This document shows positions 26,701-38,700 of a stretch of 64,000 bases of DNA, piece by piece. Where the stretch lies: contig PTFA01000272.1 in NCBI GenBank assembly GCA_003342895.1, forward strand, positions 62,001-126,000, read 5' to 3'. Within the stretch, counting starts at the first letter, position 1, and each line of letters opens with the position of its first letter. Origin of the DNA: Casuarius casuarius (lineage: Eukaryota > Chordata > Aves > Casuariiformes > Casuariidae). The notes under the pieces are model-generated. The model had not been told where the DNA came from. It searched no databases and was given only the letters and a program-made list of their open reading frames with translations. A program made the translations under genes and the position numbers.

Positions 26701-29700
26701 ACAAACTATTGTAGAGCATATTTTCCTTCAAAAGTACTACCATATGCCATTCTGAGAGTTACTCAGCTTAAATTTTCATGACTGTCACAAGGCAAACACT
26801 AGAGCTCAAAGCACGTAAAAAGCAAATGCAGTATGAGACCACTCCAAACATCTAAAGCCCAGCGTAGCCCTGTGCTGAAGGCCCTGAGCAACTGTTCACA
26901 TCTCTACTCACGTCTGCAAACTCCTGTGCTATCCAGGTAGAACTGGGCTTGGCAGTGAGAGAGGCAAAGGCCATGTATGGCTCCTTCCACGCGCTGGTCA
27001 GGCTGCAGTACATCCGGCACCCTGCACTGCACGCAATGAAAGGCGTCTGGGCCGACGCAGGTGCGACAGGATAGGTGGCAACCTGTGCGCAGGTAAGAGA
27101 ACAGTTAGAGCCACAGCTCTGAGAACAGCTTTCTGAGACAGATGGACAAGGTACAACAGCTGTGCAAACGGGAGCATCTTGTCCTAAACATGAAAGAGAA
27201 GGGGAAGAAAACACTGATTTGGGCCTTCTTGGTCATCCCGTTTTTCAGTTCTGCGTTACTGCAGACAGTCCAACGCTCCAACAGCCAGCAAAGAGTGCAC
27301 AACTACCTTGCAGCAACTCACACACTAAAGAATCTGTTTAAAAACCAGACAGGATGCTGTATTTTCTATAATGGAACCGGGTTTTTAAAATAATATTTTG
27401 CCATCTTTTCCTAAATAAAAAATAATGGCTCTTTTCTTCAATAAATAAAGTAGATAGATGAATAATGGAGGAAAAAAACCTGCAGTTCTATGCCACAGGC
27501 ATTCAATTTTTCCTTTAACTTCTAGAATTGCAAAGGTGAACACAACCTCACTAGGATAGACGTCAAGAAATTACAGTCTGAAAGGGTTCATGGGTAGCAC
27601 AAATTCATCTCCTGAATTTTCAGTTTTTTCATTGCTGCAAAATGACTTCAGCCTTAGCAAATTCACTAGGTAAGTGTAAAATGTTATTCACCTCTTAACT
27701 TGTGTCACGAAAAATTCTGAAGTGCTAGGAATGTACATTTATTTCCAGAGCATATGGATAAAATATCCCCAAGATCACGAAATCCTGAGCAGGTGAAACC
27801 ACAAAGCTCAAATATACACATTTTTTTTTCTTCAAAGTGGAAAACAATCAGTAGACAATCATGGAAATTACTCATTCCTTGACCAGTTCGGCATAGGAAA
27901 AAGGACTAGAAGCATAGCTGGATACTCCAAGCACAGCACACCAACAGCCGATATAGACAGACTGATTTACAGCAGCCAAGGAACTTACCCAAATTACATG
28001 GCTTACCCTTGCAGACATTTTGATCCTGATAAAAACCCTCTCCACAGCCTTGCAGGCACTGTCCCTGATGCAGTGCCAGAGGAAGGGAACAGGAGGTACA
28101 GTGGGTGGCCAAAGGTCCCTCACAGGTGGAGCACAAATCATGACAAGCTGATAAAGAGAAAGAGCACATGGAACTGAAATACTCCATTTATTCTGCTTGC
28201 AGGTGGTGTAGCTGGCTACAGTATCCTCCAGCCAACAATGAAAGCTCAGAACTGGCAGGATATTCAGCTGTGTGAACTAATGAGAGTAGAAGCTCACAAG
28301 TGTTAATAACTAGTAACACAGTAATAACAACTCCCACTCACACAGTGTTTTGAGTATGTATCTCAATACGTCTCAGTGCGCTTCACAAACCAAAGAGGTT
28401 ATTTAAAATAATCCATCACAAGTGAACCAAAGAAATTGAAAATTGAAATTCCTTTTCCCACCCTCAATTTCGCACTCTTAAAAGTTCCCTCCCCACAAGG
28501 ACACATCTGGGGAAAAGAAGACAACATGTGGAGGGTGTCCTGAGAGCCATAAGAAAGATCATGTAAAAATGTCTATTACCTCTGCATCTTCCACTGCTGT
28601 CTGGGAAATATCCATCTGGGCACTCTGAAATGCATTTCCCATCATGTAACAACTTATCCAAAGCACAGGTTAAACATCTTGGTTGGTCTGAATAGCATGT
28701 TTCACAGGACTGGTCACAAGCTGACAAAGAGGACACCTCATTAACCAAAAGCACTAACCAAAACCTGGCTACATACATAAAGTAATGCAAACCACGCCTT
28801 CTTCTTTCCTTGTCAGAAAGATATCTTTAAATGGTCTTCTCCAGCACAAGTAACCTTTCACACTTCCCTGCAATATGTAGTGACATTCACAGAGGCAGAC
28901 GTGCGAGCGTTGACATGCATTCACTGCGCTGTATCCTGTCTAGGACTCTGAGAAAGGGCAGGTACTGGGAGTGGGTCTACACCAGCACCCCCTCCCTGCT
29001 GGCACAGGTGAGGCCGCCCAGGCATTTACAGCCCAGCTACCTGTGGCAGCTTAGGGAGAGGAAGACTCTTACAAATCCCACCAGTCTCCTGTTCCCATAA
29101 TGGGGCATTTGGAGAAAAAAGTTTGCATCTCCGTGTCTGGCCGTGCCTGGATCTACTGTTAACAGCACCGAAGATTTCCATTTCTGAGCACAAGAGTGCA
29201 AAGGGGCACGGATGATCTCATGGCTGCCTTATAGCTTCTGTTTCCCTGTCTGCAGCAGACTTGCACTCAGTTTGGTCTGCACACCCTTCAAGTCTGAAAG
29301 GCTTTTCTTTCCACCAGCAATGCTACCAGCTAGACTGTTGAGGTATAATTATAACAACATCCTGAAACTCAATGTACAAGGCTCTCTTTGCCTGTAATTT
29401 TTGCCTCTTGCTGAACTGAGTGACATTTCAGGCTGAGACTACACGTCAGCTTTGTATGGTGCAGAAGTACCATAGATATCTGCATGCAGACCAAACACTA
29501 AACCCTCTTCTTTTTCTTTCCTAATTAAAATCTCTAACAATTATCCAGTGAATCTAGAGACAGGTATATATGTCCTAGGACATACAGAAGAACCGCTCCA
29601 GTAAATGTGGTGGTTTTTTTCTTTTCACCGCTGGTCTGTGAACAGGGAGCATCATTATGAACACTTTCATGTGTGAAAATCATGTCATAAATCTTTACAG

Positions 29701-32700
29701 ATCTTGGCAAAACAAGCGTCAGTCCTCAGGCTGTTCAGGAATTGAAAGACAGGGGGAAAGTTGAGAGTTTATCACTTTTTCCCTTCTTCCTCTTTTCTTC
29801 AAATCAAAATTTTGAGTGTGAAAATGCATCAAAAATCAACCATGATAATGTTTTCAATCAATTTTTGTGGTCTATATTATCCCTTGTATTCACTTCTGAA
29901 GTTAAATTACTGGTTATATGATGACCTGTTAAATGAGAGAAGCAGTATGAAACTCTGGCTTCTCTAAGTCAGTAGCACTACTGCTGCTGTATATTCAGAA
30001 GGGCCAAGCATTTTACTCGTACAATTTTTGCTTCTTTTTCTCCAGTTGAGAGCCTCTCTTTAAAAGAGCTTACAGGTCTCCACTTGGGCATCAAAATGCA
30101 TGTTGTAGGTAGAAGTGGAAAAGCCTGAATTCTGGAGGTTCTGAGCAGCAACCATGCAGCTTTGAGAAATCACTCGCAATAAAACCGCAAATATAGGCAA
30201 GGTGCATCTAAACAGAACTTCCTTCTCAGCTTAAACGATTTTCAGCTAAAGATGTAAAATTTCAACTCTGTGCACTTTGAAACACATGCTTATAGAATTT
30301 ACTGGTGTAAACATCAACCAAAGCAAAAGGGAACCTGGTCAAAAGNGGAATCCAGCCAGAAGTGGCCATAATAGCAAAAATTTTTTCAACAGGCTCCAGG
30401 TTTTAAGCCCTTTCTAACTAGCTGTAGCTTAGACAGACCTGCATGAAGACAGGCAACCCCTGCATCACTACTACTGACTCTGTTGGACAGTCCATCAAAG
30501 CAGTTGGAGCTGGCTGAAACAGAGACCTGGCCTGCATGGTTGCAGCAAAATTTAGATTCTTTATTTATCTGAGATTTTTTTCCTTCATCAGCTGCTTGAC
30601 TTGGTCCTTAATTTCCTCCAGCCTTCCTTTCCCCTTCTTTTAACTAACCTTTCCAGTTCCCAAGTCTCATCTGTTGTGCAGGTATTAGTTACTGTGATGC
30701 TGAATTACAATACAATTTACAGAAACCTGCTGGCAAGGGCCATTTCTCCTGCTGCAGACAAATGGATTTGTCATGCCCTCAGAAACATGTCAGTTGTGCT
30801 TTCATGCTGTTCAGTGAGGGAAACAACCTTAAATCTTTCAGCATCTGATTACCTTAAATGAATTAATAATCTTACAAACAGCAGCTTTTCCCATCCAATT
30901 ATTTATGCACAAGGTGCATCTGGCTTCTTACACATGAATAAAATCACAGCTGCTGCCTGGCTAAATGAAATATTGATTCCCTTTTAGCAGAGCATTTCTC
31001 AAACTTCTTGCAATTGGAGAATGAAAAAACAGGTATTTACCGCTGCAGATTCCATCCTTCAAGTAAAATCCTTGTCCACAGCTGGCCACACATAGCCCTG
31101 CTTTTAGCATGTGTGATGTGTCTTTACAGGACAAACAGTTGTTCTCAGCAGCTCCCCAGCATGAGGAACAGGACTTGTGACAAGCTGCAGGAAAGAAAGC
31201 AAAGGATTAATGAATGATGAACTTCCAGTTGACTTTTCAAAATAAAGAGTTTGCAGGAATTCGCTTTTTCACAATTTTTCTTCCTTATATTCACAGGAGT
31301 TTACACTGCTTCAGCATAAATGAACACTGAAGGCTTTTCAGTATTTCAGGAAAGGAAAAGAAAAAGAAAACAAAAAACCACTGCTTTGTTATGTTAGTAT
31401 TTTCATCCAAGCCATCTTGTGGGTACATCTTACACCTTCATTTTGTACTTGCAAGATGACATACAATAAACATTAGTTAGGTAGCTGTAGGGATGTGTTG
31501 GTAACCAGACAGGAGGAGGGTTGGTAACACTATTACGTCCTTCTCATCATGGTGCTAGGTGCTGTACGAGCACAAAGTGAAGGGAAGGGTAAAGAGCCCC
31601 TCTTGCGCACTATTTAAAAATAAGGCTACAGTCGGATCCTCAGAGTGACTACTGACAGGAACAGCACTTCACGAACGAATAAAGCATCAGACTGCAGGGC
31701 TGCAGTCAAGATCTTGCAAAATTGAAGCAAGACAGCCTCCTCCTGAAAATCCCTCNTTCTGCCCTTCCAAGACTCTGCGCCGGACTACAAGACCCTGACT
31801 GCTGGCTGCTCCTGGCCAGGTAGGGCAGAAATCCTCACATACTCAGGCTCCGAAATTCCTGGGGACAGGCGGGCAGTGGGTCCCAGCTACAGTCCAGTGC
31901 AAGACTGCAAGTCTTATCCCTTACATTGCCAGAGGAAGAGAAGGAACATTTCTTTACTGAGTTTAGAAATCAGATACGTTTCTCTCGGGGTGAGCCATGT
32001 ATCATGGCTGGTGCACAGTGATGTTCTACATACTCCTAAAGTATATCATATTTTGTGATGCAGGCTGTAGAATTCCCCCTCCCCAGGCATCTTGGCACAG
32101 GAACACACAGGCAGAAGAGAGTGATGCTCGAGCACGGTGACTCGAGGTGTGAGGTGTTACAAGTAAACAACTATATGGAGATCAGTTCTGCCTCCCCAAA
32201 AAATGTTGAATGAGCAGCCTTATACAAAACTGTTGAGCTGTGAGGGAAATTCCCACACCGTGGTTAGTGTTTATGGAATTTGTGCAGCAGACATATGTTA
32301 AATCCTGTGCTACTACTGCTTGCATGAACTATGCAAATTACAATTCTTTAAGCTATTAGATTTTTTCTTGATTACACTCAGATAGGTTCTAAACACATTC
32401 ATAAATTTATTATTTCGCAATGAGGCATGTACATGCTTGTGTTTCCAGACCATGGCAGGTGGGAGAAAACAGAACTTTATGACATTTGCCCTGTATCCAT
32501 GAACACGTCTAAAGCTGCAGCCACCCAAGAAAAACTCTTCTGCAAGTAGTCTCAGCGTAATAGGGAACCAGCAGACAAAGCAGCAGCTCACTGGGGAAAG
32601 AAAACTCATGCTCTCTAGGAGGCTTAATTCACTTAACTCAGAACACATTTACGTATGGAAGTTACACGAACAAACCCGTTCCAACAAAAAAAATCCCTAA

Positions 32701-35700
32701 ATGAGAGACAGTTCATCCTCTCCCCAATAGCAGGTGAGATTGAAAATGTTTCTGTTCCAGGACCGTGTCTAACGTAGCAGGGCAAGGTGAACTAGCACAA
32801 TGTCAACACTATCAAGCACATGTAACTGTGGCTGAAGCAGAATGCAACCAATACCAGACAGAGGTAAAAATTGTGCACACTTTTCTGTTCCAGTCAATAA
32901 TTTCCCTTGCTGATAAAAAAGCGTACCTCATTCCAGCTTGGATGATTCTCCAGGCATGTCTACACTCGAAAGTTAACTGCAGCGTATGTGTTCATGCTGT
33001 AAATTCCTAAGCACTGAAATATCCTCACTTCACCTTCCAGCCATGAGTGTTTTGCTCCTTTCTGAGCTCACTCTAATTTTCGACATCTTTTTAAGAGGGT
33101 GGACATCAGGGCCTGATCTTCTAATAACAGACTTCCCACAGCACAGCTTTGTCCTCTCAATGTTAATGCACCTAAATATGTTGACACATCTGAAGATACC
33201 CACAGTACTGCAGTCCTCATGTCCTTGTTGAACCGGTTATTTACAAAAATACTCAAGTCCTCTCCAGAGATACTGCATCTTTTCAAGATAGACTTATCCC
33301 CCCTGGTGGCCTGGCCTCCAGACTCTGTTTTTAAACAGACACTCTTGTGTACAGCTGTATTAAAAATGCACATTTGGCGGAAGCAAAGTCATTCGGGCAA
33401 TTGTGCTTGGCTCTAAGGCTCTCCTACCTGCACTAAACTGGCTGCTCTTCAGTACTTCCTCACCTCAGGTTCTTCTCTCTTGCAGCTGCCTCAAGCTGTC
33501 CCTCTGCATAGGTCAAGATTATATCTTCAGCCCCCCAGCACCACACATTTTGCTGGGTCTAGGTCTACCATAAACAATACTTGTGCTGGAAGGTCATCAG
33601 CATGGCTGTGCCTACTTCCCAGGCTCTTCTCTGGACATGATGCCCAGCAGTACTGCCTCTGCCACAGTCTGCACCTAGCCATTTTGCTGGGCTTTTGTCA
33701 CCATTACCACCACTCTCCTCATCCACAGCTAATCCTGGAGCAAACAACCCTTCCTCCTTGCTTGCCTTCTCTTCTGGTTATGGCCTTCTTGAGCCCTTCT
33801 ATGGACACATGGCTGTAGAGGTAACCAAGGAGCAGCCAGGCCAACCCAGCCCACTTCCCCATTCTCTGCCTGCCAAGCGAAACCCACTACAAATGTTGCT
33901 TTAAACACAGCCAGCAAGACAGGGAGTGAGACAAGAAGGAATGGTGCTTTAGGCAAGGCAGGCTAAGAGCACACCTGGTGCCGCATTTCTAGTGGGAAAC
34001 CTGGAAGGTCTGCACTCAAGCCTGGTACTGATACCAAACAGCACAGTCTGCAAGCTGGATGAGTTCAAAATCCCCCTTCGCTCCCTCTCTCCAGCTATCA
34101 GCTGGCTCTCATTGGCCACTTGAGGGTATTACAGCAGTTCTCAGGCCTCCTAGTGAAGCAGCTGTTGCGTTAAAATTGCATGTCTTCTTAGATGGAGGAT
34201 GACTTCTGTGGTGTCTAAGATAATGGAAAGGCTACAGTGAGAGAAATAAAGGTGAAGTACGACCTACCAGAGGTCACCAGACTTTCTGAGAAGCTGCAGT
34301 GAATTTGGCAGAACACTATGAAAAAGAGACTCTCTGCATCCCAAGCTAATGGACAGGAGAGCAGAAAGGGACGGAACAGGAGGGGATTTAAGTAGCAGGC
34401 TTTGGAAGAGGGAAGGGAAAGGAGAAAGACTGTAACCAGATTTTTAGCAAGTCAGGCATGTTCAGCATTTGGAAGCAGAGCAAATGACTCAAAGTATGGG
34501 ACAGGTGACAACTTCCTCAGGTGGGCCAACCATAAAAGTATCTGCAGCAAGAGACCCAGCTCAGAGGCACTGCTCCAATCATTAGGTCTGCCTTGCAAGC
34601 CTGCCCTGGGAACAGGCTCCGCTGACACAGCCATTTCTGTATGCAGCGTGGCCAGCACCTTCAGGAGTTACCAACTGCCGGTCTGCAGATGACAAACACA
34701 CCGCCTCATTCACGTCCTACAGATACAATCCTCCACTTGTGCCTGCAGCAACAGGCACCAGGCAATTTATTTTCACATGTCTTAAGGATTGTTTTGTCAT
34801 TATGTCCAGCAGCTACTGAGTCCCAGACACTCTCTCTACTCTGTTTGCCATCAGGAGGTCGAACCACAGTTGGAGTTACAAGGAAGAGACTGCCACCCTT
34901 AGGATTAGGTTCACGTGGCTGGGGCACATATTCCTGCCCTCTGTTTGTGCACACGCACGCACGCACACACACCTGCCCGCAAAAGCTTTGGCTCTTTAAG
35001 CGCTGGACCACTGCCAGGGTCAACGGCTGCTCTTTGCCCAAACTGCCAGTCCCCAACTCCACTGAAAAAGAAGAGAAAAAGGAAAAGTATTCATTCGGCC
35101 ACTGTCTGCTGAAATATCTTTGCCTGCAGCAACTAAGTGGATGTCTGAAAATCAGCAGAACTGACTGCATTGAGAGGAAACTGTTTTCACCTTCTCTTGC
35201 TATTTTCAGTTCAGATTTGGGAAGGGTCATTTTGTACTCTCTCCTCTCCTCAGCGTGGATACTGGACAGAAAAGCAAGATCCTGCAGCTTAACCAGACAC
35301 TGCTGCTGAATGAAAGATGTTCAAAATAATGTATTTGGCCTTCCAGTTTCAACAGGATACACAGTTACTTTGCCTTAGCTGACATGAGGGCATGCACTAA
35401 GCTGCAGTAACAGGTTTTTCCAGAAAATCAGTGTAAACAGACTAAACTTCCAGGGTCTCACTTATGGTTAAAGCAGGAACACCCCAAGGCTCATGAGCCA
35501 AAGGGCCTCTTTCCCTGCTCTGTCACTCAGGAGTTCCAGGCATAAAAACTAAGAGTTGCGCAGAAGTGACAGAGGCCCAGTGCTTTTAGAAGACGGGACT
35601 TTCTGCAAGGGCATGTTCCCTTTGGCAAAAGCAGCACATGCACGCATCAGTGTCTGCACTCTGCTGCATCCCAGACTACCCCGAGTGCCCCAAATCGCTG

Positions 35701-38700
35701 GTCACTCTCGCATAACCGACACATTTCATTACAGCACTCAGACACAAAGCACAGTGCCAGGTATGAACAATGAGTGCCTTCCATGCTCTGCCTTCCTGCT
35801 CTATCGTGACCGACCAAAATCGATGAAAGCTCCACTTACCAGTCTCTGATTTGCATCAGCATAGGTGCAACATTCACAGGCCTGACGAAAGCAGGAGGCA
35901 GGCCAGTGCAAAGGGCATCCCACCAAGAACACAACGAGAAGTTGTTGCCCAGCTTTTGGAAAGCACAGATGGGTTGCAACAGCTCTATGCTGTGGGGTAG
36001 CAGGAACCACCTCTAACATGTCCTCACTGTGAGCTGGGCAAGCTTAGCTTACTCATATTCAATCATTCATTCTCAAGGCAGCCAGGACACAGCAGAGAAA
36101 AACAACAGGACATGAATAGAAATCCAAGTGCTTTGCTACAGAGTGAGCTGGGTCTGTTAGTGTCAAGTTACACACTGCAATATTTGCACTTTGGGAGATC
36201 AAAACAGGAACACTTGAGTTCTGCCTAGGCTTTTGAATAATCCTGAAAACATAAATAATTAAGTTGGAAAAAATGCAGTGAGAGCACTGAAAACTCCAAG
36301 TCCTTTGAGCCCTTCTGTTTTACTGGGCAGATTTCTTTTCTTTTTTTTTCCTTCACTTTGCTTTGGCTTTTGGGTTTTTTCTTAACTGTTTCCATGGCCC
36401 GTTTCTGACACAAAGACTTCATCTATCACTCTGCCCTAAGCAGGATTCAAACTGACCCATGATTATTAAGTACACTGCTACATACCCGAACTTGCCACCT
36501 TTTATTCTCAAATCTCCTTTCTTTTAATGGTTTCAATACTTTACAGAATGGAGGGTGGGGGAGAGTAATAACCCTGGTGTAAGAGTAGAATTGTGAAAAG
36601 ATCAAACAACTTCATTCCAAAATTCAAATTAGATTCAATCAGACTAGACATTATAAAAAATGAACAAAAGATGAATTCACTGCGTTTTGTTGTTGCAATG
36701 CAGACGACAGTGTCTCAACAACAGGATGGACTAAGTAACCAGTTCTTATAGGTCTTTTTCAACTCCGAGAGAGTTTATTGGAACTATAACAATTAACACA
36801 ATCTCATTCATCCTTTCTGTGATTTTGGGACATACTTATTACAAATGTTAAAACCATTATGAGAAAAATATTCCTGAACAGTTTAAAGCTAGTTTGGACA
36901 AACAGATTACACATTTGTAAAATGGAGAGCATACAAAGAAAGGGTGAATGGAAATGAATTATGGTCTGTGTCTGAAATTTAAGGCTTTCTCGACTGGTTT
37001 TATTTTATGCAGAAAATGCAGCCAGGCAGAACTAAAGCAAATTGGTTTAATTCCCTTGAGGAAACAGGAACAAATTTTCCCAGCAACTTTCAGCTACAAG
37101 CATGCGTGACTGCAAATTTGGATGGAATGTACAATCAGTAATCCACAAACCAGTAATAAAATGAAACATTAGCCTTTCCCTACTACTTCAGCAGTACATG
37201 GGCACTGCCAGTTAAAACACCGGGAGCAGGTGGAAGGGAAATGGTAAAATAAAACCAAATGAAGTAGAAGATTATTTGATACTTAAGACTATAAATTTTT
37301 CTGGACCAGGTCTCTCTTTTCTACTTATACACGCACAATGGGGCCCTAGTCTATGGTCACTGCTGGAAGGTAGAGGCTTTTCAAAGTTTCGAAACCTGAA
37401 ACAAATAGTCAGCTCCTCAAGGCAAACCGTATTAGAAAAGGAAGCTGGATTTAGAATCTGAAGTGCTTTCCCCTGAAATCTGCCAAAAGCCCTAAGCCTA
37501 TATTTAATTTTAAGCAAGACAGCTAGTTCCAAAGAAATTAAAGTGATGGCTCAAAAAGTTAAGCCTGTGCTCCAGTCTTTTGTTGATTTAGGGCTGCAGA
37601 AAGAACTAACAGCCTTCTAAAAAGGCCAATTTCAAGAGGAGAAAAGCGTTAACTTTAGAGAAAACAATAAAACTGTCAGGAGGAAAAAGCAACTACCAGT
37701 TTGGACAAAGTACAAATATTCCAAAGGAGTGGGGGAAGCTCATAAAAACACTGTCATAGTTCCATCAAAAAGAACCCTGTAACTTCCCAATCTTAATCTC
37801 AATTCCCAATCTCTTATCTTTGAAATCACAAAGATACAGGATTTAAAAGCACATCTCAGTATTGTGTGGAATTACTAATTTACATTGCAAATATTTTTCC
37901 TGAGAACAGTTAGCCCAACAAACTTTCATGAAGAGAGGACTGTATGAAGGAAATAAATGGCAAAACAAAGAGAAAAACATCAAAACAGTATTTTCTGTGA
38001 TTTTTCTCTGGCTCCAAACCCCTATCCCTCCTAGTAATTCTCTGAACACGGCAAATCACTGCCTCTTGAGAGGTTTGGCATTAGCAGCTGCAGCTTAGTC
38101 TGCACTGAACTCAAAGAAAACCCAAATGGATCAGATTGCCAGCCCTGGCTCAGGGTGTTATATTCTTAGTAAAACCAGTGCATACATCCTGCACTACCCG
38201 ACACTTCAATATCACAAAACACACAGTCACATTTCCAAAAGGGAATTTTGAATTGAAAGACAGTGGTGAAAAACTGAAACTGTGTCGTTAAAGAGCAGAG
38301 AGTTTTAGACCAGTAGAAATGATCCACTGAGGAATTTTAATGAATATTCCCCCAACCAGTAATCAATTTTACACAGTATGACTTCGTTCCTCTGTTCACT
38401 CCTTGCTTTACTCTACGGTAAACATTAACACCTATGTCAACAGCAGATCCCTCAACCAAGAGTACATCTAAGAGATTGGGTATAGCTTTGTCTGCTCTGT
38501 TGCTATTACAGAGTATCACAAACAAAGTCTTTTTGTTTTTTTGAGGTACCTGCACAGAGGAGCTGATCCTGAAAGAAGCCCTGCCCACATGAAGTCACAC
38601 ACTGCCTGTTCTTCAGCAGCAGGGATGCTTGGCATGAGGAGCACTCAAATCCATTGGTACAGGTTGAACATGTTTCGTTGCAGGCTTTCGGCAGAAAGCA

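Larger units (their letters stand above)
31185..38549 (-). other. FRAS1 intron between furin repeats 2 and 3
   Basis: 7.4-kb intron. A comparatively C/T-rich and GC-richer block at about 33.4-35.3 kb keeps frames open on both strands (up to 222 codons plus, 174 codons minus) without any domain pattern. It also holds an AC/ACGC repeat at 34949-34972 and a CR1-like fragment near 36.7 kb. Confidence 0.85.

Noticed and set aside
31540..31600. Sequence like an old interspersed repeat (ggtgctaggtgctgtacgag)
   Set aside because: Too short and diverged to assign to a family by eye.
34641..35309. 222-codon plus-strand ORF, the longest in the window
   Set aside because: It includes a translated AC microsatellite, has no domain or signal pattern, and overlaps an equally open 174-codon frame on the minus strand. 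Best explained by base composition.
36430..36465. tRNA B-box-like gcaggattcaaactg
   Set aside because: No matching A box or cloverleaf arms on either strand.
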